Source: Cylicocyclus nassatus (lineage: Eukaryota > Nematoda > Chromadorea > Rhabditida > Strongylidae). From it: a DNA stretch of 64,000 nucleotides. Below are positions 1 through 24,431 of this stretch, in pieces. The DNA is taken from NCBI GenBank assembly GCA_958299035.1, contig CATQJL010000223.1:4706359-4770358 (forward strand), written 5' to 3'. The notes under the pieces were generated by a model. It saw only the letters and a list, made by a program, of their open reading frames with translations. It was not told the origin of the DNA and searched no databases. Positions within the stretch are counted from its first letter, which is position 1. Each line of letters starts with the position of its first letter. A program made the translations under genes and the position numbers.

Positions 1-583
1 CTTTAACATCGCCACAAGAACCCGGCACCCATCTTTTTGGAGAGCTGCCTTCGAGGTTTACGTAATAGCTTGTTTTCAACATAGGGTAACCTATGTAGTA
101 AATAATGATAATAACATTTTCGTATTCTGCAAACTACATTTTCAGAATCAGCGGGAGGGTTAAGTCCGGTAAGCGAAAACGTTCGAAATTTTGCCTGGAC
201 GTCTAAGCGCAACTCTAGAGCCTCGTGCTGAGTTCGCGGGCGTACAGCTTGAGCGTTTGAATCTGCCATATCGATTAGAGGTCGTTGCGCGTGGCCACGC
301 GCTGCAGATGCGTACATACAATTGCTACGGAAGAGGGAGCACGCGGTTGACGCATACTGTACATATAGTCGAATCTGTTGTAACTCAGCGTACACATCAC
401 ACGTGCTATATTACGGTTTGTAAGTCCTCTCTTTGGTTTGACTGAAAATGTAAAGGCTACTGCAGGACGAAGGCGCAGAAGCGGTATTAGTTAAAAGGGT
501 GCGAACGAGGCGCGCGCGTACCCTCACTGTGGTAAATCCTGCTTCTCATGCGCTCTGCGGCTAATAAAAACGCGTTCGCGCTT
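1..583. other. no supported gene
   Basis: Overlapping open frames exist on both strands here, but none shows a recognisable domain, splice-site context or start context. I see no repeat with a second copy in the window. Treated as intergenic sequence. Confidence 0.5.
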
Positions 584-928
584 AAAGGCAGTACATCGAC
601 AGAATGAGACCCGTGACAAAACAAGGTCACAGGGTAGGAGCCCCCATATGGAACCTATCGGCCAAAGTCCGATCTTTCTCTGCCACTTCTAACCCCCGAA
701 ATTTTAACGCGGAAGCAGCGCTCATCTCCTGTATTCTCTGGCCCCGCCCACCATGGGAAGGGCGGGGCCGGAGAATACAGGAGATGAGCGCTGCTTCCGC
801 GTTAAAATTTCGGGGGTTAGAAGTGGCAGAGAAAGATCGGACTTTGACCAATAGGTTCCATACGGGGGCTCCTACCCTGTGAACTTGTTTTATCACGGGT
901 CTCATTCTGCCGATATACTGTTTTTAAA
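584..928. mobile_element. foldback MITE, TTAAAGGCAG-type ends
   Basis: The two halves are almost exact reverse complements: the sequence after TTAAAGGCAGTACATCG is mirrored by the sequence before position 928, with the axis near 756 in a GC-rich CCCGCCC/GGGCGGG centre. The palindrome yields a 92-residue open frame on each strand with nearly the same translation, which is a by-product of symmetry. Its left end matches the TTAAAGGCAG ends seen at 2332, 41514 and 57743. Confidence 0.85.
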
Positions 929-1264
929 GATATAGTGCCTTCGTCATGCTGCAGCCTATTTGAAGAGATAATACACCTTTCCGCCCTTTGTTCAGCTAGA
1001 AAGGTTTACTGACAAATTATAAGTAAGGTGCCGTCGGTTGCCGCGCGTAGTCTGAAGGCTACATAACAGGTTAGCTATCCTGTGTGCTTCAGAAAAGTTC
1101 CCATGTGAACCAGCGTGCGTACGTGGTGCGAGGCTGCCTTTCGCTCTTTTTGACACGTTTCTCTTGAGATTTCAATGAAACTGCCCGAGGTTAACACGTT
1201 CAAAAGAAAGAAAGGCAGCGAGATGACGTGGTACCTATGGGAATCTTGCTGGGGAGCAAACGAT

Positions 1265-1434
1265 AGGTGCCAGACTGAGCGAATATTTTGTTCAGCTGCA
1301 AAGGACGCACAGAATTAACGTTAATTCTGCGCGGAACCTGCAGCTGAAGCAGCCTTAGCAGCAGCAGACATTATGCATCAGACATTAATTCTTTTGCAGC
1401 TGAACAAAATAGTCGCTTAGTCTGGCGCCTACCT
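1265..1434. repeat. short foldback element
   Basis: Inverted arms of about 50 bases (around 1265-1312 and 1383-1434) share the block TTTTGTTCAGCTGCAAAG and its complement, with GTGCCAGACT near the outer end. A second internal palindrome, AATTAACGTTAATT, lies at 1314-1327. No coding potential. Confidence 0.75.
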
Positions 1435-1463
1435 TAGGTCCACACACAAGCATTTGTGATTTA

Positions 1464-1677
1464 CAGTCGAGTAGATTTTTCCCCTAATATTGTGTGCTTG
1501 CACAGAAGGTAAAATGCGGTGAAATTTTCGCGAGAACAAATAGCTTCGACTGTGACGCCGGTCAACTGCGCGCGCAAAATGCCGGCAGCACTGGCGTGGC
1601 TATTTCACGCGCAAATTTCACCTCAGTTCACCTTCTGTGCAAGCACACTATATTAAGCAGAAAATCTACTCGACTGT
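1464..1677. repeat. foldback element
   Basis: CAGTCGAGTAGATTTT at the left is mirrored by AAAATCTACTCGACTG at the right. The inner arms (TGTGTGCTTGCACAGAAGGT and its complement) also pair. It lies 30 bases after the previous foldback, so the two are separate neighbouring insertions or a compound element. Confidence 0.8.
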
Positions 1678-3100
1678 ACCTTATCACCAAGATACCATAA
1701 CTTATCAGGTAGAGTGTCCAACTTACTACATACCTTGCGTGTCGGAGGGCGCGGATCACCGACCTACCGATCTTCTGGCGGGGAGAAAAGCCCGCGCTGA
1801 CCCCTTTGGCAGGGTATAAATATCGGGAGTCAGGGGGAGGCCTCAGACTGCGCTGAGGGCTAGCGGGAGCTTAATCCGTCGAAGAGAGGCTGACCTCCCC
1901 CGTAAGCTTGATACATACCTCGCTGCTTAAGTATGGACAAAACCAGCGAGCAGCGAAGGCAGCGCTGCTTCGGCTGATCAGCGCTGCAGTCGGCTGCTTC
2001 TTGAGTGCTCGTTCAGTGCAAAAACCACCCACAATAACTGCACTATCGCCAAGTTTTATAACATCGAAAACGAGAGAATTAGCATGTTTTGAGCTGGATC
2101 TGGAGTTATATTCTACTTTTATGAGGAGTTCTTCATGTTTCAATTTTCAATATTAAATTTATAATAGATAGTAGCCCCATACGAGCAAAGCGGGGGGGGG
2201 GGAGCATAAATGTACTGATTCCATTCGGCCCTTATCAATGGCTGTCCCAGCAATATGAGAGTTCCCCTCGGGCAATGACGTGATCCGAGTCCACTGGAGG
2301 CGAAATTTTATATGACTGCACCAACAGCTTCTTAAAGGCAGCGTCCGGGCAAAATTTCGCCTCTCATTGCCATTCTGGGGCCTTTCCGTGGCCCTGATTA
2401 CAGTTGTAAAGTCCAAATTGTTCAAAACTCCCAAAAAACCCCGTTCTTGGGGACCCTCTCTTCAAGGAGCGGACGAGTTTCGAATTGCTTGTCCCCATCG
2501 TCATGCCAGCGGGAGGAGCTGCAACTGTACGGATGCAGTTGCATTGCAATGTGCACTGCAACTGCAATGCAACTGCAATGCAACCGCACACCTGCGTGAG
2601 CACTCGTCCTCAGAGGTAGTTTGTGATACGAAGGGGCTGCTTGTGATACGTATCATAGGCCTGTATCTCCTTTTAGAGGGCACGTCAAGAGATTGGGCCA
2701 ACGCAGATCGAATAGTCATGGGCCCCTCTTTACAACTATGTGCTAATCTCGGTGGATGGATCTTGCCTGGACGCTGCTTTCAAATCAATTTCTTCATCTT
2801 CATGGAGTATATCTCTCCAGTTCATCTCAATGTTTTCCCATATCCTCCTCTAAAATCCTAATTTGATGGTTTTAGGCTGCATTCATGATTTGCTCATGCA
2901 AGAAAGACGGACTTTGCTTTTAAAGCGCTGATTGCAGCTTGAAAACCGGTAAAAATAGGTAGATTCAAAAAAAAAGCAGCTGTTTGCAGCTCGAAGCAGC
3001 TGAGATAAGCTCAGAAAAAGTGAGCGTAACTCAGCTGCAAACTCTAGTGCAGCGCTGCTCAAAAATGAGACGCTAGGTATGGACATGACCTTTTGCGTTA
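1678..3100. other. repeat-rich intergenic sequence
   Basis: No gene is supported. The stretch contains a TATAAATA box at 1815-1822 followed by GC-rich sequence (promoter-like, possibly of an old element), a poly-G run near 2190-2199, and a truncated TTAAAGGCAGCGTCC element end at 2332 whose partner end I do not find nearby. Confidence 0.5.
2521..2590. repeat. GCAATGCAACT low-complexity repeat
   Basis: Short reiterations of GCAATGCAACT/GCACTGCAACT form overlapping imperfect palindromes. This produces compositionally biased open frames on both strands that I do not consider coding. Confidence 0.7.
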
Positions 3101-3399
3101 GCTGCTGCAGCGTGAGGGAACAGCCATAGGTTGTCGGTGTTGTCGGTGTTGTCGGTGTTGTCGATGTTGTCGGTGTTGTCAGTGTTGTCGGCGTTGTCGG
3201 TGTTGTCGGGGTTGCCGAGGTTGCCGGTCGTTGTAGGACCGTGATAGCCTCCACGTTTCGCGCGCTCTCTAAACTGTCTCTGACCCCGAACCCCGACAAC
3301 ACCGACAACGCCGACAACACTGACAACATCGACAACACCGACAACATCGACAACACCGACAACACCGACAACCTATGGCCGTTCCCTGAGGCAGCAGCG
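3101..3399. repeat. inverted 9-bp minisatellite
   Basis: The left arm (3129-3210) is a tandem array of GTTGTCGGT-type 9-mers. The right arm (about 3295-3372) is the same array in inverted orientation (ACCGACAAC). Both are flanked by an inverted unique segment (CAGCCATAGG/CCTATGGCCG and GCTGCTGC/GCAGCAGC), so this is a foldback whose arms contain a minisatellite. Translations look like Asp-Asn-Thr or Pro-Thr repeats, but the array is better explained as DNA-level repetition. Confidence 0.85.
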
Positions 3400-3491
3400 T
3401 CACTCCGCTGCAATCGATACGCATTAAATACGTTGCTGCCACCGCTACATATAGACACCCGACGGCAGGTATGTATCAAGCCTTTAGAGAG

Positions 3492-4733
3492 GAGAGACGG
3501 CCCTTCTGAACCCACCGTCCACTACAGTAACCCAGCAAGAAGGACGCGGGCGCCTGCGCTGCGGTCATTGCGGACGAGTCTTCTGCGGAACGCTTTATTT
3601 TCGAAAGTCACAGCGTTCAGATGTGAACGCAGTAGTAATCCTCACCTTATCCAGCCCCATTTCTGTAAAGCTGCTATTCGCTCCATTTTGCTATTCTACG
3701 GCCTAATTTTATCAGGTTTGTTTCTAGAAACGTAGTTTTGAATTTCTTGACTATTTATATGAATGAAATGATTTCCTCATCTCATTTTGATTACTTTTAT
3801 ACTGCTATTTGTTTGTGTGCATCCTTTCTGCTTCATGCATTGTCACATGTTTGAGCGTTGTGAACTGCATGATGCGTCAAGAGGAAAGTACACGCGACCG
3901 ACCCACAATTCAAAGTGCAACAGATGGTTTCCCATGATCTCTGCACGATACTAATAGTTTATAGTTTGCTCTAAACGACTTTCGCTCAATGCCAAGGCAT
4001 TTGTTTGGTAGCATCTAGTTTTCTGCGTAAAGCTGCTCCTTTCTTGTTGATTTTTAGGGTTGGGCATGGAATCTTGGGTGTTTATAAGCCACTGCTTGTA
4101 GGTCAAACTTCTGAGCTAGATTCTGGAACTTCTCAGCTCTCCAAAGCTCACGAAACAATAATATCCCCTATTTTCCTTGCTAAGAACTAGGTTCAAAACT
4201 GGTAAGTATTTGTATAGTTTACATATAAATATGCAACCGCTATAATGGGCGCAGAATCCTGTTGGCTTGGCGACGAACTGCATTAACAAGAATCTCGGCT
4301 CTCAGGTTGTCAGGCAATAATCAAGCAAAAAAGTGTGTTTTCCCTGCAAGCTTCGTTTAGTTCACATACACAAATGAATGTGACGATACACGATGCTGCA
4401 AGGATTGCACACATGGAGCAGAAAGAGCTACCAGCACTCACCACTCAACCAAAAATAGAGTACTTCAGTAGTCGAAGCAAAGAAACACGTCAATTAGTGG
4501 ATAGCAGCGAGGTAAAACGGCAGATACTCATTCGATTCAATCATGCGCGTACGACATCTCTATCAAGGGTCTGAGGAGGGAGGTCACCACTGAGGAACTC
4601 GTCCATCTCTGCAGCGCACGTGCTTAGGTCAGCCGCTCGCCTTATCGAAGCAGCCAATTAAGGCGTGACCTCTGAGACGCGCTGACCTATCGTAGCCATC
4701 GCGATTAGAGCTGGTTCAGAAGGGCCTACACCC
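3492..4733. mobile_element. Mutator-like non-autonomous element, copy 1
   Basis: The element begins GAGAGACGGCCCTTCTGAACCC and ends with the complementary GGTTCAGAAGGGCCTACACCC. It is flanked by a perfect 9-bp direct repeat, TTTAGAGAG (3483-3491 and 4734-4742). A related 1.43-kb copy at 25688 has the same ends and its own 9-bp duplication. A 9-bp duplication with these terminal repeats is typical of Mutator-like elements, but no transposase is visible, so the superfamily is inferred from ends and duplication length. Confidence 0.8.
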
Positions 4734-4742
4734 TTTAGAGAG

Positions 4743-5179
4743 TAACCAGTCAACCTGCCGAAGAGCTCAAAGAGGGTAAAGCCCTCTGTGTCGTTGTTAA
4801 GCCTGTTCAAGTTACACGTTCTTGTTTCCTTGTTGTTTATCCGGTTTCTGAGATAAATAATTAGTCGTTCAAGCCGTGTAGTCTATCGATCCGGTTGAAA
4901 CCGTTATAACACTAGACACCCCCGGTTACATGCGCATTATAAGCGAGTTCTACATTATCTAAACTTGTGCATGCGATGTTCCATCACAGTTCATTCAGCG
5001 CGGCACAAATGCGCTCCATCGTAAAGGAAGTCTTGCTCTGGCGCCAATTTCACGTTGGCCTGCTGCCGAACTTCTCATCTGACTTTTTTAATCAGCTTTT
5101 GCAAAGTTTCTTTCTTTCTGAAAAGCAAACAACTGGTCTCTTTACAAGTCTTATCCAAGTCCTTCAGATTCTCTGGCTA
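4743..5179 (+). promoter_or_regulatory. upstream region of MITD1 with SL acceptor
   Basis: This 437-bp stretch separates the Mutator-like element from the first gene. It ends in CCTTCAG (acceptor AG at 5165-5166), 13 bases before the MITD1 start codon, a typical position for nematode spliced-leader trans-splicing. No TATA box or other motif is convincing. Confidence 0.5.
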
Positions 5180-7478
5180 ATGAGCAAAGAAGATGATTTG
5201 ATAGCGAAAGCTAAAGTTGCTTTGATTGATGCGGTGAGATACGACAAGAGTGACAAACCAAATGATGCGTTGCGAGATTACATGAAGGGGATCGATCTTC
5301 TGGATCAGGCGGTCAAGTAAGAGTTAGTGTTTTCTTATATTCGTGACTCAAACTTGATTATTAACCTGTTAAGCCTTCCAGCAATTTCCACTTTTGAAAA
5401 GGCTTAGTTTAGAGCCATGTCTCTGACTGATGAAAGGAGAAAGCCATTGTACAAGCAGATAGCGCAATATGTTACTAGAGCCGAGCAGTTAAAAGATGCC
5501 ACTAAGATCGAGGTGTGTTCCTATGTAATGAAGCATTCTTACTCGTCTTACCCCCTCATCATGTACTGTAAAGCTTTACTGACTGTAAATTTGATATACT
5601 CTATTTTTGCTCGATCAAAATCGTCCAGTATCCATATATATTACTTCGGCATTAAAGAAGATTTCATCAGTTTTTTATCGGCTAGCCTCGAGCAGAGTTC
5701 ACGCGATTTCATCGCCTCGCGACTCTTCCAACAAGAAACAGTTACCCATTGCATGCCGATCACCTTATATCTCGGTTGTAATAGTTAGTCACGATTACTC
5801 CTGTAGAAAAACTATCACAACCGGAATGCGAGATGATCGACATGCAATGATATTATTACAGTCCTCTTGTCGCCGACGATGAAATTGCGTGAACTCTGTC
5901 CGAGGCCTAAAGCGCATGATTATTCGCCATCTCAAGATTTGAAAACAGCCGAACTCCCAATGCTTTGACTGATGGCATTCGGTGTCATACAATTTGCGCT
6001 TTCCCGTGTTCGAGTAAATCTTCTTCTATCATAATTTTTTGAGCAAGATATCATGCATTTGAAGGAATATACCAACCACTCGGGTTCGAATATAAAGTTT
6101 TTACGGGGCCCCTCTTCAAAGTAGTTATAAATCCTGTTGTAGAGGTAAAGTTTGGAGCAAGCGCCTTACTCTGGAGCCCATGGCGATGACCAGGTTAAGC
6201 ACTGCCGCTTCTACGTTTAGAGCGATTTTTGGCTTCAGAATTCATTTTTGGCAGCAGAACTTGATAATTACTTATTGGTTGGTATCCCCGCTATTGTACC
6301 GCATTTCACACTCATTTTGAATTTTGGCTGGGCTTTCGGCATATTGATTTCCAATCAAAAGGAAGCGGCGATAGTATACTCTAGCATCATAGCGGCAAGC
6401 ATTGCTTGTAATTGACAGCAATGGTTGCTCATTGTGTCTGAGAAACTTCGGAGCGAATTTTAGAAGTTATGACATCGCAAATGGCAACAGCGGAACCGCT
6501 TTTTGCACCTTATTCTCAGACAACCTTATGACGTTTTGTATGACTCAGTCCTTCTCAGTGCATAGCAGTCTTTCAGTTCACATTCTCGACCTTTCTGGTC
6601 AAATTGCTCGCGAAATTTGTACGTGTATCGCTTTATTATTACACCACAATGCCAAAATAGGACCCAATTTTCCAATACGACTTTTACGGTCGACCAGTGC
6701 CGTTCTTTTTTTCATTCGCATTTGTTTTGACGCACGTCACTAAGAATTCTGTTCCGGATGAGCTCACATCTGCGATTTGCGCTATCTGACTCCAACACTT
6801 CCTTCATCTTCATGTAGAAGAAATCTTCAGATTGGTCTTATGACAGTTCATCAATCTTTTTGCGCTTTTTTTACCTCACTAATCTAGGTCGGTTTTTTGG
6901 AGCAGCGAAAGATCGCAGCAAACAGTACGGGTCATGGTTATGACAAGATTTTTGGTAGATGTTTAGACGATCAATTGACTGCCGTGCATGTTCAAGATGC
7001 TTATGTCGCCGCTCATCATCAGGTATGCAGACTTCATCTTTTTCTGAAAATTTTGTAATTTTCATTCTATTCGCATCGTTATCTTACAGATAATGAATTT
7101 CGTGCGCTTTTGTGAGCTAGTGGTCAGCCGAGCGCCAAACGTTCGCTGTATCAATCTGCTTACCGGTATGGAAGCGAAGAACAATCAGGCTGCCTTTGCA
7201 GAGCTGAGTCAGAGTCTTGAGAAAGTCAATGTTGCCTTGAAGGTCGATTTTAGCCCTTCTCTTCATGACAGGGAAATACGGTAAACTTTTCATGCACTAA
7301 ATTTCATAGCAGTCTTGATTCTCACAGTTATTACAGATTTAACAATGGTTGGATAGTGAAAATTGGACGCGGCTTGGATTACTTCAAAAATCCTGGCAAA
7401 TATGTTTTGGGAGCATCAGACTTGAATTTCCGACCATGTCATGAGACCATTGTAGATATCTTGAGACAGAAGAAGTGA
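5180..7478 (+). CDS. MITD1: MIT domain-containing protein 1 (MITD1 orthologue)
   Basis: MITD1 binds ESCRT-III subunits at the midbody and supports cytokinetic abscission. Five exons join in frame: 5180-5316, 5413-5512, 6888-7022, 7090-7280 and 7337-7478, giving about 234 residues (human MITD1 is 249). Exons 1-2 encode an N-terminal MIT three-helix domain ([20 protein letters not shown] onward). Exons 3-5 encode the phospholipase-D-like C-terminal domain, including [43 protein letters not shown] and the near-terminal [14 protein letters not shown]. The start was chosen because it lies just after an SL-type acceptor and opens the MIT domain; a longer in-frame upstream extension has no family support. 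Intron 2 is 1.4 kb and contains a palindromic MITE. An AATAAA follows at 7531, and PSME3 starts 207 bp downstream, suggesting an operon. Confidence 0.92.
5684..5908. mobile_element. palindromic MITE in MITD1 intron 2
   Basis: The arms GAGTTCACGCGATTTCATCG and CGATGAAATTGCGTGAACTC are reverse complements, and both ends carry a GCCTCGAG/CCGAGGC block. A second family member lies at 53981-54185. The element is wholly inside the intron and does not touch splice sites. Confidence 0.85.
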
Positions 7479-7530
7479 TCACTTTTTGTTATGTCTTCAT
7501 ATTTGTAAATATATGCAAATTTCACAGCTC

Positions 7531-7536
7531 AATAAA
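7531..7536 (+). terminator. AATAAA polyadenylation signal of MITD1
   Basis: AATAAA lies 53 bases after the MITD1 stop codon and about 110 bases before the downstream trans-splice acceptor, the spacing expected inside a nematode operon. Confidence 0.7.
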
Positions 7537-7640
7537 CATTCACTTATCTGTATGATTTTGTGTACAGTGTTGGCATCATTCACATACTTTCATGCGATGT
7601 TTATTATCACTTTACTCTGTCTTGTTCAGCATTTCGTGAT

Positions 7641-7647
7641 TTTTTAG
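7641..7647 (+). promoter_or_regulatory. candidate SL2-type trans-splice acceptor for PSME3
   Basis: TTTTTAG followed by TGTGAG lies 37 bases before the PSME3 start and about 110 bases after the MITD1 polyadenylation signal. This matches the position of trans-splice sites of downstream operon genes in rhabditid nematodes. Function is inferred from position only. Confidence 0.55.
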
Positions 7648-7684
7648 TGTGAGATTTGGTTTCGCATCCGGTATCAAAGTCATC

Positions 7685-9651
7685 ATGACCAAGACTGAAG
7701 CTGCCAAGACTGTAGGTTTACTAATGTGGGCATTTCTGGAAAATGCCTTTCCTTTTAGAATACTGTGCGTTCTGTTCAGTTTAATGAGTACAAATCAGAG
7801 CTGTTCAAAGAGGCTGAGCGGATCGTCATGGAAGAGTTTCCGATGAAAGTCATCGAATTCGACAATTTGCTCAAGGTGACCGAGGTTCTTTTTTTGTATG
7901 CTTTCAGTAAGTTATTTTTTGTACGTGGTTGCATTTTGAATTGATGAGTTTAGTTTGCCAGTTTCTTTACATTATAGCCAGCATGATATTGATCCGTTCA
8001 TATGTTTTAAATACTTTAGAGCTTGAAATTAGTCATCTATAATCGTGACATATAGGTACTTTTCTGCATTTTAGTTATCTGCTATCTCATCCCTTGGTTT
8101 CTAATCAGCACCAAATCGCGTTGTTATATTGCAGACTCGTCGTTTCTCTTATGAAAGACTTCCCGAGGTAATACCAGATCCACATTTGAATATTCCAATC
8201 CCTTCAGTAGCTGCGATGGTAAGGCGTTTTTTTCTGAGCCACTTCTTCCTATAGGAACTGATTCTAGAACGACGCTGATGGAGATGCTCCGGCCTCAAAA
8301 AAGAGGAAGATTGACGACACGACTGTGTTGCAAAACGGTGGGTTAAATAACCGATTGATGTTTCAAAGATATCAAACTAGAGAGTCTGGAAGTGGCTTTT
8401 TTGTGTGTTTCCTGATAATTTATCATGGCGGCTGTTCGCTTTTTTAGGAATGCCCATGTACGGATTCATAAACGGTTCTGTTCCATGCAATGCACACCTC
8501 GCCGACCTGATGGATCAAGTGCGGCCTCTTTTACGTGATGCTGTGGAACACGTGAACAAGGTGAAGATGGTGGTCCGTTTCACTTCAGAATCATGGCATT
8601 TTCCAGGTCAAAATGTGGATCACTCTTCTCATTCCTCGCATTGAGGACGGGAACAATTTTGGTGTGTCTATACAGGAGGAGACCCTTGGAGAGGTATGAT
8701 ATTGACAAAATTATTGTTATCCTGGAGAAAACTTGGCATGCCTTCTATGGATCTATGACGAACCATATGATTATGGGTATTCACAGTGGAACTATAATTA
8801 CAGGTGCGAAACGTCGAAAGCGAAGCAGCTTCATTTCTTGATCAGATGAGCAGATATTTCACAAGTAGGGCTAAATTGCTCACAAAGGTTAGTAAAGGGG
8901 CTTTCTGGTCCCTCGCTTTCTTGATAGTTCTTTGTTCAGAATTTTCGTTTTTTTTTTGCATTTTTTTGGTTCTTATGTTCGCAATATTATTTTTTTGACC
9001 GTGCAGTAGAACAGTGTTGGTTTCACTCTAAGAGCTCTTGCTTACTCTCATTCAAATGTCGTAGCGCGCAATTTTGTTCGCTTTTTTGGTGTTGCACTGT
9101 ACACTCTATAGCTGTTGTTTTCTCAAGTCAAACACAGGCCTTCAAGCAGGCCAGCATGTCAGTTAGATCGAGTATTGGATAGAGGAAATTTTTGCACATA
9201 CTATCAAGATTGTTAAACAGAGAAGACAGCAGTATTGAGGCGAAGTAATAAATATCTCTCGCCATGTGCTCAAGAGACTCACCTCTGGTTGTAAGTAACA
9301 TACGGGTTTTTTGCTCAATTTTGACATTTTTGCGGTCGCTGGATTTTTACAGGAGTTAATGTTTGCTTTAACTGTTCTTTCGTTTCTTGACATTTTACGA
9401 ACGAATTCATCTAGATTGCGAAATATCCGCACGTGGATGACTATCGAAGAGCCATTCTTGACATGGACGAGAAACAGTTTATCAACATAAGGTAGATTTT
9501 TTACTTTTCCTTTTTTGAATGTAATAAGGCTCAATCCAGACTGGTCGTTCTCGAGATGCGAAATCATTTCTCCACACTATATGACATCATAACGAAAAAC
9601 ATTGAAAAGATCAAGAAGCCTCGAAACAGTAACATGGACATGCTATATTAG
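7685..9651 (+). CDS. PSME3: proteasome activator subunit 3 (PA28-gamma/REG-gamma)
   Basis: PA28-gamma forms a heptameric ring that caps the 20S proteasome in the nucleus and promotes ubiquitin-independent degradation. Nine exons join in frame: 7685-7711, 7759-7875, 8135-8218, 8268-8337, 8448-8560, 8607-8693, 8804-8887, 9415-9491 and 9540-9651. They encode 256 residues, against 254 in human. The near-invariant activation-loop stretch LLIPRIEDGNNFGVSIQEE is in exon 6, and the C-terminal helix ends KNIEKIKKPRNSNMDMLY as in the family. A nuclear-localisation-like SKKRKIDD is in exon 4. At the exon 5/6 junction the intron begins GTGAAGATG, which also reads VKM; homology favours splicing after HVNK so that VKMW comes from exon 6. 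Likely the second gene of an operon with MITD1. Confidence 0.95.
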
Positions 9652-10082
9652 ATTGGAATCTGTTGGTCTCTTTGCGAGTTCTCCCTGATATTGCTGTGTA
9701 CTTTTTTCATAACTGTTAATCTGACCTTAGGCGATTGATTATGTGATTCTATGAGTCGTTTCGGTCGTATTTTTCGGTTTTATCTCACCTTTTTGCTACG
9801 CATTTTCACAATCATATAGTGTGTAATTGTGCATGCTTAATCTTGTCGGGGTAAAACTATTCCAGATTGTTGAGTTTTGAAGTTTATTCTAGTTCCGTTT
9901 AGCTTGTCATATCCGTTGTTAATAAGAACTTTTCGACTACACATGAAGTTTCAAGTTTCCTTAGCCTTGCAAGTTCCCACCAAAATCAAAAAAATCTTAT
10001 TTTTGACTTGTTCCGTTCACTCATCCAAACTTGGCGCTAAGTGCTGTTGTTCCCCTATTGTTAAAATCTTTGCCATATTCTC

Positions 10083-10088
10083 AATAAA
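10083..10088 (+). terminator. AATAAA polyadenylation signal of PSME3
   Basis: AATAAA about 430 bases after the PSME3 stop, before the MITE at 10239. It is the clearest canonical signal in this intergenic stretch. Confidence 0.5.
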
Positions 10089-10238
10089 GTGTCTTGTTAG
10101 TGGATGTCAACTTATGTGAAGGAAGTTTAATTCTAGACTATCGTAAGCATGCTTACTTATGAAGAATATATGCTGCTCGAACTTTACGCATTTACTGCGT
10201 TTCTATAATCCTTCATAGGTTTATCCGCCTACTATATA

Positions 10239-10917
10239 CAGGGTGTCCCAAAAAAATGTGAACACTGTTTGATCCTCAATAACTCCGTTGCTTTCATGTC
10301 TTTCGCCGAGCTTGGGGCACCATTCTGTAGAGCGAGGTTCAACTTAGATTTGTGGTGTGGAGTGAATCACCGATCGCTCTTCATTACTGTAGGATTACGG
10401 TATGAACTTCTGGCATGTGGATCTATTATGAAATATGCCATTTGACAAAATTTTTTCCAAAAAATCTGAAAAATCGTGTACTAGGGTTTTTGCGCACGCT
10501 GATTCCATAACACAACTTTTTACGAGTGTTTTTAGCTTTTTTGAAGGTGTAATCACATTTTTGACAAATGCTGGAAATTCGGTCATTTAGGTTTACCTGG
10601 GATAACCTTGGAAAGAAGCATCACAGTGAAGTGGAAATTTCATATTTGAACTCAGCGGCTTCCATTACCCATGTATAAAAGTTTTTGGCTTGTTTAGTTT
10701 TGTTCCGAGGCAGAATATGGCTTTCAACGGTTTAAAATCTTTGTCAAAATTCTTACCGTAATCCTACAGTAATGAATAGAGATTGGCGATTCGCTCTATA
10801 CTACAGATCTAAGTTAGACCTCGCTCTATAGAATGATGCCTCAAGCTCGGCGAAAGACATATAAGCAAGGGAGTTATTAACGATCAAACAGTGTTCACAT
10901 TTTTTTGGGACACCCTG
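10239..10917. mobile_element. Tc1/mariner-type MITE with long inverted ends
   Basis: The left end CAGGGTGTCCCAAAAAAATG is mirrored exactly at the right end, and TA dinucleotides flank both sides, as expected for Tc1/mariner target duplications. The arms continue inward over roughly 150 bases, including GTTCAACTTAGAT and the box TACTGTAGGATTACGGTA. A diverged relative of the internal part lies at 31060-31560. The element separates PSME3 from PI4KA. Confidence 0.88.
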
Positions 10918-11127
10918 TATAAGGTTTTCTCTGAAGAAGAATGATTTGGTGCACCAAAGGAATGTGCATGTTTATCAGCAAAAAAACTTGAAAAGTTTTG
11001 TTCGGTTGCTATTAGCGAAGCAAGAATTTGAATGAAAGTGGCACTTTTGAAAGCTTCTACTATACAAATCAGGGAGTTGGGAAACTGCCACAATGGCGAT
11101 TGCGGAGACGATCAAACTTCATTGATT

Positions 11128-11134
11128 TTTCCAG
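11128..11134 (+). promoter_or_regulatory. SL trans-splice acceptor of PI4KA
   Basis: TTTTCCAG lies 5 bases before the PI4KA start codon at 11140, a textbook nematode acceptor. An upstream ATG at 11093 hits a stop after ten codons and would be removed from the mRNA by this splice. Confidence 0.65.
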
Positions 11135-11139
11135 ATCAT

Positions 11140-24431
<13,292 letters not shown>

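Noticed and set aside
604..905. 92-codon ORFs on both strands with near-identical translations
   Set aside because: They are the two readings of one palindrome; symmetry alone keeps both open.
2883..3735. Long ORFs with Pro-Thr and Asp-Asn-Thr repeats
   Set aside because: The repeats come from an inverted 9-bp minisatellite and there is no start or splice context.
11093..11125. ATG at 11093 as the PI4KA start
   Set aside because: It reaches a stop after ten codons and lies upstream of a strong trans-splice acceptor; 11140 opens the conserved frame.
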